DNA of 64,000 bases from Epiperipatus broadwayi (taxonomy: Eukaryota; Onychophora; Udeonychophora; Euonychophora; Peripatidae). Under the pieces are notes generated by a model. It worked only from the letters and a program-made list of their open reading frames with translations. It was not told where the DNA came from and made no database searches. Shown here piece after piece: positions 56,580 to 64,000 of this stretch. Location: contig JAQFVV010012537.1 of NCBI GenBank assembly GCA_028023455.1, forward strand, positions 1,114,001 to 1,178,000. Reading direction: 5' to 3'. Every line of letters begins with the position of its first letter. Position 1 is the stretch's first letter. The translations under genes and the position numbers were made by a program.

Positions 56580-57000
56580 TTATATCTGTTCAATCTTATA
56601 ACTAACTTCAAGCAATTTTTTAACAAATATCTCAATATTTTTTAAATGATAATGACATAATTTTTCATCACGAAGCAAAAAAGGTCTAAAACTTACCATC
56701 TTATGCATAATTGCTACTTTTGATTTACAATTTATATATTCCCCTTTTTTTTGCAATGGTCTGATTATTAATTTATAACTTAATATACTATTATCTATTA
56801 TAATAATTAAATCCAAATACTTAACGTTTTTGTCTTGTTCTTTTTCAATAGTCCATTTCAAGCTATTCAAATTATTTAACTTCCCTACAAACAAATTTAT
56901 AGTATTGGTATTTCCACAAACAAAAACATTATGTATACACTGTAACCTTCTGAATAGGCACCAGAAATATTGATTGTAATTGTGTAGCACTGTTTCAGTA
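56580..57000 (-). pseudogene. Penelope-like RT, C-terminal part
   Basis: A 136-codon minus-strand open frame. It starts at the catalytic position (LQCIHNVFVCGN where PLE RTs have RYVDDxFxI, so the two Asp are lost) and continues with KLNNLNSLKWTIEKEQDKN. KYLDLIIIIDNSILSYKLII stands where PLEs have I.FLD..I...DG.L...VYRKP, followed by GEYINCKSKVAIMHK. The order and spacing are those of the PLE RT thumb. A related N-terminal half lies at 62130-62720 on the same strand. Confidence 0.65.
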
Positions 57001-60000
57001 ACAGTTTATAGCATCTTACTAAAAAAAAAGAAGAAATAACCTGAAATTTTAAAAATTTCTTATTAATGATCTAAAACTATGTTTAAAAGCACTTATAGAT
57101 ATAATTTGAAGGTTTTGAGATGTTTAATATTTTTCTTTGGTGAGTAATTAATATTAGAAATGGAGTTGGTTTGTCACAGAAATTGTCAGTTTAGGTTAAG
57201 TTGATTCCAGTTTGTTTTATTTGTCTGCAGAACAGTATTGACATTTGTTTAGATAATTCTCTGGTTTATTTGCTTATAATATTTCAATCCATAGTGTAAA
57301 TAGTGCAATATGTTTGGCTCATCATCATAGAAACTGTCATTTCAGTCAGATCAGTTTAGTATCTGTAGTACAGTTTTATGGATGTTCATGTATGCTTGTG
57401 CCATCTTTCAGCTTCATTTTCCATTCATGTACTTCATTGTACTACCAAATATCATGTCTTATAGCAAAATATTTGACTTCGTAACCAATAGCTTGAATAA
57501 TCAGCTTAAACACAATTTAAATGAATTAATGGATCACTGGACCAGTGGAATATTAAATCACAAATACACCATTAAATATTTTATTTGCTAAAATAATTGT
57601 CATTAGTTTTTATTTTGTTACTTTAGAAATGTAAAATATTTATTCTTGGTTCAATTTATTTCATATTTTTTTAAAAGAGAAAATGATTTTTTCTTTCTTT
57701 CTTTCTTTCTTTTTCAAGATAGAAAATTTCTTGCATACTTTGTTACTAATTAAACTCAGTGCAATGGGTGGAGCAATTTTATTTCTAGAGTTTTGAACTT
57801 TCAAATGACCTTGGATTATTGGAAGAACAGATGCTTGGGTAATAATTGGATATATTAAGGATGAATCTTTTTACTAAAGGTTGACTTTAATTTACTTTGA
57901 CTTTGCTTTCTGGTTTCACCAATTCTCTTTCCATAAAAGTTTTCATTAGTACAATTTTGTTTCTACAAACTGATTCTTCCATGACCCAAGCTTGAAAGTG
58001 AAAAAAAAACACTATTAATTTTCTGGACAAAATGCAGATGTAGACAATGGTAAATAAGGTACATCTTTCTTGCTTTTTAACTGAATAGTTTAAATTCTAA
58101 AGTCAACATTTGAAATGCATATGTGTGCCTATATTATAAAACTATTTAACTTTAATTTCTAATATTAAAGAAATAATGGAAATGCGTGTTTATAATTCAA
58201 AACTATTTTAAATAAATCTTAATTCTAATATTAAAGAAGTAATTGAAATGTATGTCTACATTATAAGTCTGATTTACTTTGATTTAATCTCTAATGTTAA
58301 AGAAGTAACTGAAATGTATGGATTTTATTGTTATTATTTTGGAAAATTTATGTTGAACTTTTTCATTAACCATTTCAAACACTCTTTGTTAATAATTTTT
58401 GCTAATTATAGTGGAATAAAGATTAAATGGAAAGTGTGCATGGATAACTTATTCTAACCTGCTTTATTGTTATTATTGATAAAAAAAAAAAACCTAACCA
58501 TTTGTATCTGGAAATAAAAAACAAATGGCAACATATGATTTAATGAACTATTTACTAACATATCTCTAAATATGCTGATACATGAACGAGTAAAAGGGCA
58601 TGAAATTGGAATATGAATTTCTTTTATGTTATTGTTCTCTTCGTTTGCATTTGATTTTTTTTATTAAAATATGTTATCAATAAATCTACGTGAATTTAAA
58701 TGAATTTTATAAACTGAGTCATGACTTACTTTGTGAAGGACTTCTGAAGATTTGGAACAAATGCTTAAATAAGTCTAATGAATGAGGTAATAAATTATTG
58801 CTCTACTTATGCTGTAATAAATATTTATTGCCATAATGAAGGATTCCCATATGTAATATTGCCAGCAGTTTCATTAGCCATTGTTAAAAAACTTTGAAAT
58901 GCTGTTAAATTGTATCCAAATTAATATTATTTATCTCCCTGCAGGAAATTGTTATATGTTTGTTCATATTTATGATTATACTCATGATCATCATCATTAG
59001 TACATGACTAAGATATGTCATCTATAGACTATAAATGAACTTTTCATTCCAGCCAAAAAAAAAAAGTTTTAATGATTATTATTATTTTTTGATAGATAGG
59101 TAGATTTAAAATTTTGTCTTATGATTTTTTTTTTTATTTGATTATTATTTTTCTCTACAAGAACGTCTCACAAAGGTATAATATGGAGGAATATTATACT
59201 GGGTAATTAGCATTATTTAAATATAGTTTTTATTATATGCTTATATTTCTATATGCGCATGCTAGCAATAGAAATATCTGTTCATTATTAAGAGATTAAC
59301 AGCCCATTTTGAAAAGAGGTAATTATACAAAATTTATTGTTTATCTTTGTGTTTTCAAGAAGTTATAAATATTATTTCTTAATGATTATTTTACTCCAAT
59401 TTTAAAGGGTTATTGTATATCCCAAACCAAACTTTTTTATTTTAATTTTGTGCTAATGCCAAATATACTAAATAATTATTTCATCTTTGCTTTGCTAGAA
59501 GTTATTTTGTCTTGCTTATTTAATAATAATTAGTATATTTCCAAGTTAAAATATTATACTTGTCAGAAATGAGAGGTTTATTCATTATTATATTTACAAT
59601 TTATTAATTAATGTCATTACAATATTTCTTTATCAAATGTGATTTGAAATTGTTTATATGTTATTATGCTTATATATACATGTCTGTATTTAACCCAGTT
59701 ATAATAATGTTTGAATTGAAAGTAGAAATAATTTAATTTCCATCGGTTTTGGACGATGAAATGTGTCAAGAAAGGTGGAAAGTTTAGAGATTTATTTAAG
59801 TGTGAATTTATTATTTCTTTATTATGCTTACATTGAAATGTATTTAGTGGCTATGCAGAATGAAATTATTTATGTTATATAGTACATTGTCAGGAATGGA
59901 GATAAGCTCTCCCTTAATTTATTTGAGTATTTGCCATGAGTGGATTATATAGTATATTGTCCGGGATTGAGAAAGCGCTTCTTTAGCTTGTTGAAATATT

Positions 60001-62129
60001 TGTTAGGAGTAGATTATATCCTCCAGATTAAGTAGTTGTATTTTATGAATTATAGTATGAGAAGCCAAGTAGTGTATTTCCCTTATTTTCTTGATGATGA
60101 GACCATGTCCACATCAGTTTGTTTTAAGTCTCAGAAATTAGACTTGGGTGCTATTGTGTAGTGTTATTTAAATGATTAGCATTGTGAAAGTCTTTTATCC
60201 CTCATGTGATTGTGTGGAAGGCATTCCATCTTTTATTCATAGCCAAGTGTAAGATAGTTTGCTGATAAGAAAATAAAATAAAGGTAGAATTGATTTTTCT
60301 CACAGAACAGCTAAAGCAGAATTAGTGTTGAAGCTTGGTTGGCCATTGTCACCATCCATATTATGATATTTATTCCCAATCTCATAAGTAAACCAATAAG
60401 ATTTAGTTATATTACTTATTTTATAACTGATAGCACAATTCAGACACATGCATAAAATATTATTAATTTGGAAGGTATAGAGAAATCCATCACTAATATG
60501 TAACTCTTTAATTATTGTTTCAAATCATTTTATATTAATTACTTAGATTTTATACCATCAACTCTCATAATATTTCATCCTCATCTGAATGAGTAAGCAA
60601 AAGAAAAGAAAGTGTAGCTAATTAATAGAATTACTTATTTGGTTTGTGAAGGATAGCTTGACCTCTTACTCTTAGATTTAAACCCCTCTAAATTATTTGA
60701 TGTGCATTTGAAATAAAATGCCAAGAACTTTAGTTTCATTTTATAATTTTAGTGTCAGTGTTTAATAGAGTTTTATTTCTCATGAACATATCAAAATTGA
60801 TTGATAGCTTGAGTGTACTAAAAATAAAATACCAAATATAGAATAATTTTATATTTAATTATCTTAGTGTAATATTATAATGTTTTTGTGTCATATGTTT
60901 ATCAGAATTAACTGATAGTTTGAGTAAATTTTGCAAGTAAAATATCAAGAAGTTTAGTTTTGTGTTATTATTTTAGTACTAGCATGATAATGTTTCTTTT
61001 ATAAGTCTATCAGAAGGCACTGATAGCTGGCATATGTTGAAATAAAATACAGAAAGTTATCTTTATGTTATTTGTTCTTATGTAGACCATTTAACCATTG
61101 ATGTTAGAAACATCCAAAACATGTATATGTGTAAACTATAAAACCAAATGTTTATTTAAATTATCTTGTAAATAAATGTTTTATTTATTTAAAGCTGTGT
61201 TCAGAATTCTTCTTTGATATGCATTTGTGTTCTATATTTCCACACATGAACACACATTTACATATCTAATATGATATGATTGCACTATTCCATAATTTAA
61301 GGATGAATATGTCCAGATCTGATGGTGTTGATTTTCTTGATCCAAACACTGTATGAAATGTTTGATTATTTAATTGTTCTCAGAAAATTTCATTACTCAG
61401 TTATTATTTAGATGATGGATTGAAATCAAAATGCACCCTATTTCTTTCATTATATAACTACCATTTTTATTAGAATAATGCTTAATTTGTATCATTACTT
61501 TTATAATAGTAATTAGTAGTTGTTGGAAAGTATAGATTTAAAATTAAGCCATGCAATAAATTAATTCCCTGAAATATTCACTTATTATTTAGATTAGACC
61601 CTGAGATATTCACTTATTATTTAGATTAGACATTAATTCAGTTATTTAGTTTACATTACTGTATAATTAAAAGTTAAGTAATGTTATATTTTATTTTGTA
61701 TTTAATTCGAACTTCCCATACAGTATAATTAATCAGCATTACATCTTTATTTTATTAATTTAATTTTATCACACAGTAGAGGTTGTTCAGTGCATGTGGA
61801 TGATGGGAGGAGATGAGGTATAGACTATAACTTGTCAATTTAAATGGTAGAACTTTACCAATTTTAATTCTTTATTTATTTTAGAACTTAATAGATGTTT
61901 TGTTCCTATTAATCATAATGTTTCCTCCCATGTCTAATATACATTTTACACCCTATAAACCTCTGTAGCCCCCAACTGAGCTAAGTTAAGGTATGAAAGC
62001 ATTTTAAGAGTCTCATGGATAATTTAAAGTGAAATCAGATTATTAGTTTATTCTATGATCAATAGAATTGGTGCCCCCAAGTATTTGTGGATAGTAAAGG
62101 TAGAAGAAGTGTTGGGAGAGGGTTACAAT
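57001..62129. other. AT-rich intron DNA with short diverged duplications
   Basis: No gene or transposon could be recognised. Several short direct duplications are visible. Three units of roughly 65-80 bp around CTAATATTAAAGAAGTAATTG lie at 58150-58320. Two units of 70 bp start TTATATAGTA at 59875 and 59945. Three diverged units of about 110-120 bp around ATCAGAATTAACTGATAG lie at 60715-61065. A 33-bp duplication lies at 61570-61630. A TTTC microsatellite is at 57690. Confidence 0.5.
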
Positions 62130-62720
62130 ATCTATTGTAAATTTTAATATCTCTAAAAGAATACATATTTAAAATACTACTCTCATACGTAGACAAAACA
62201 AATTTGTAAACTTGTGCAATAAAAGACAGATCCATAGGCTAACCTTTAAAGATTTTATAATATCCACTTTCAAAAGAAGCAACAATATTTTCATCTAAAA
62301 AAAAAAATTAAAGAATCAATATTAAATTGTATCGCATATTTACAAATACCTTTACTTTTTAATGCATGTTCAATTATTTTTATGGAATCCACTCTATCAA
62401 TAGAACCATACATTTCTGTCACATTTAATAAAGCAATAACATAATTTTCATTAATCACTATATTTTTAATTCTATCTACAAAGTCAAAAGATGAAGCAAG
62501 AGTATTTTCCTCAAATTCTAAAAACTATTGTAACAGTATACCAATATATTTAGAAATATGATAAATAAAAAAACCAACAAAATCAATCATAATTTGCAAA
62601 GGATTACCTCCTTTATGTAACTTTATATTTGCAAAAATATAAAGAAATAAAACAACAAAAAATAACAACAAAGAAATGGTTATAAATATAAAAATGGTTA
62701 TAAATATATACAAATAAAAA
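62130..62720 (-). pseudogene. Penelope-like RT, N-terminal part
   Basis: Minus-strand frames give the early PLE RT motifs in order. First KGGNPLQIMIDFVGFFIYHI (PLE: NPLRPIVSxxGSPTYHLAK), then FDFVDRIKNIVINENYV. LLNVTEMYGSIDRVDSIKII follows, where the family has SFDVxSLFTNVP..EAL.II, with the catalytic Asp changed to Asn. After a frame change comes GYYKIF, a TAG stop and PMDLS, where PLEs have YYxQ..G.PMGSPLS. The YxDD region is not here but resumes at 57000. It is a dead copy. Confidence 0.65.
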
Positions 62721-63389
62721 CACAGTAGAGGTACATTATATTTTGACTACTAAAAAAAAAATGTATTTCAAGACTATTAACATAACATTTGAAAATTGAT
62801 TAGTAAGATATCAATTATAATGTTAATGCAATATTGATGAACTAAAATATTATACTGATATCTCTAATTTCTAGAATTACTCCAATAAATTGAATCTTAA
62901 ACTTACTAATCTTTATATTGTTAAAACAACTTTGAAGATGATCCAGATTAAAAGAGTACAAAATTAAAAAATAATTTTCTAAAAACTGTTATAGAGGTTG
63001 TAGAAACAAAAAAGAAGAAATTCTCCACAGTATTTTTTAAGACAAAATAATGTATGAGGAAAAAGAAATAATTCAAATGACCTATTTAGAAAAATACTAA
63101 GATTTCTGATAAAGAATTAGTATCTAAAATAATCTATTTGCAAAAGAGGAAAATTTTAGAAGACAATAAAGATAACTTCACTATATGGATTTAAATACAC
63201 CTAAAAATATAAGTGTCATACATGGTCTACAACTCCAATACAATAGTGGATACTAAATAACAATATAAATTTCAGAAACACAATGATCCTTTTCAGATTT
63301 TAACCATAAATTCTGAAATAATATAATTAAGCAGTCCAAAATGATTTTAAAACTATTATTTAATTGTGTTGAGTGTTATTCAAACTTAC

Positions 63390-63536
63390 CTGTGCCTTTA
63401 CTTGGACAACTTTCACAAGGTGAACCCCATCCTGAACCAACAGAACAGCAACAAATATCTTTACGATAAAGTAATTGCAATTCACCTGAACAATGACCTC
63501 TTTCATATCTTAGATAGCAATGAGATTCGCGAAGAT
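63390..63536 (-). CDS. Fibrillin-type gene: TB (8-Cys) domain exon
   Basis: A 147-base minus-strand exon with a TTTTTTAG acceptor and a GTAAGT donor, phase 1 on both sides. It encodes LRESHCYLRYERGHCSG, then RKDICCCSVGSGWGSPCESC and PSKGT. This is a textbook TGF-beta-binding-protein-like domain: the D-x-R-x-S-x-C-Y opening (Asp from the split codon), G-x-C, the CCC triplet followed by G-x-G-W-G, and C-x-x-C-P-x-x-G-T. Seven of eight cysteines are here and the last is in the exon at 49425-49505. TB domains occur in fibrillins and latent TGF-beta-binding proteins; the short linker followed by a cbEGF fits both, and fibrillin is the commoner form outside vertebrates. Earlier exons lie beyond the window. 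62721-63389 shows nothing else. Confidence 0.95.
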
Positions 63537-63710
63537 CTAAAAAATAATTCAATATAAGTAATTACTAAAAAAATAATTGTCTCTAAATGAATTCTACTAA
63601 TATTAGTAAAATGAATGATAACAAAATAGGTACAAAAATTTAGAACTTTTTATTTATACATCTTCATTAACATTATAAATAATGATACACATGATATATA
63701 TATATATATT

Positions 63711-64000
63711 GTAACGGTATATAAATATGCCGTTACATTAATTTAAAATAAAATCTTAAAGTTCGCAAATAAAAATAAAATCTATTAAAAAACTAAAAGC
63801 TAAAATGTTTGTTAAACGTATATATATATATTCACACAGATGCAAAACTTTAACAATATTTTTTTTTATAAATAAAAAAAAGTATTTGGACGTACTTTTT
63901 TTATAAAAAAATACAAGATTTAAATATAAAAATATTTTAATAAAGAAATAACGTTAAGTAAAAATAAAAAACAGGTATTAATTAATTCCTGTAATCTGTA
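63711..64000 (+). repeat. LTR start, family of the solo LTR, cut by the window edge
   Basis: It begins TGTAACGGTATATAAATATG followed by CCGTTACA, so the first 28 bases form a hairpin (TGTAACGG/CCGTTACA). The following AAAGTTCGCAAATAAAAAT and the ATATATATA...CACAGATGCAAAA block match the start of the solo LTR at 36213. It lies 175 bases 5' of the TB exon in gene orientation. Confidence 0.65.

Larger units (their letters stand above)
49506..63389 (-). other. 13.9-kb intron of the fibrillin-type gene
   Basis: The TB exon and the linker exon join in phase as ...CPSKGT-D-AFKELC, the normal order of a TB domain, so the interval between them is inferred to be a single intron. It holds PLE fragments on the gene strand, one RTE LINE on the opposite strand and AT-rich DNA. 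Confidence 0.8.

Noticed and set aside
62245-62295. A 51-base minus-strand open segment with AG/GT borders and phase 1 on both sides, resembling a small fibrillin exon
   Set aside because: Its translation continues the neighbouring PLE RT motifs (YYKIF ... PMDLS where the family has YYxQ ... PMGSPLS) and has no cysteine, so the splice-like borders are coincidental.

Overview
The window is AT-rich, intron-dominated DNA from an animal with a large, transposon-laden genome. The only host gene recognised is a fibrillin-type gene on the minus strand, seen as three short exons. They are a TB (8-cysteine) domain exon (63390-63536), its linker exon (49425-49505) and a calcium-binding EGF exon (24417-24542). 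All three are flanked by AG/GT splice sites and lie in phase 1. The reading frame runs continuously through all three, so the introns between them are about 13.9 kb and 24.9 kb. Everything else that could be identified is transposable-element sequence. The lineage cannot be fixed from this: fibrillins with TB domains, RTE LINEs, Penelope-like elements (PLEs), hammerhead-bearing retrozymes and hAT elements together suggest an invertebrate metazoan.

Layout. 1-6900: scrambled Ty3/gypsy remains, with gag and RT/RNase H on the minus strand, the integrase core and an LTR on the plus strand, and a terminal-inverted-repeat (TIR) DNA element. 7550-12820: a near-perfect 5.27-kb palindrome whose 35-bp centre looks like a retroelement primer-binding site. 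13612-19600: a minus-strand RTE LINE split by an LTR element (A1, 15145-19182), which itself holds a TIR element. 20336-21140: another RTE fragment. 21200-23850: an unassigned, more GC-rich, LTR-like stretch. 24417-24542: the EGF exon.

25140-44310 is a deeply nested transposon pile inside the large fibrillin intron. A second copy of the A family (A2) was hit by a gypsy element B (29264-38890, 5-bp duplication AGCTA). B was in turn hit by a tandem-repeat insertion carrying hammerhead ribozymes (30373-32563, 13-bp duplication), a TIR DNA element (32590-34578, 8-bp duplication) and a solo LTR (36213-38138). The 3' LTR of A2 contains a complete but decayed hAT element (39668-43658, 8-bp duplication) that holds a LINE fragment. 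Pieces of a second, ZMYM1-like hAT lie on both sides of the pile.

44693-50520 holds a retroposed tRNA-Gly, a decayed gypsy pol (45700-47390), a foldback element (48262-49106), the TB linker exon and a PLE C-terminal fragment. 50865-53594 is the most complete RTE LINE. PLE reverse-transcriptase fragments follow at 56580-57000 and 62130-62720. The window ends with the TB exon and the start of an LTR of the solo-LTR family.

The most notable item is the hammerhead-bearing tandem repeat. Four of its five units keep the catalytic core with matching helices, which makes it a retrozyme-like element caught in a datable nest. The palindrome is the second.
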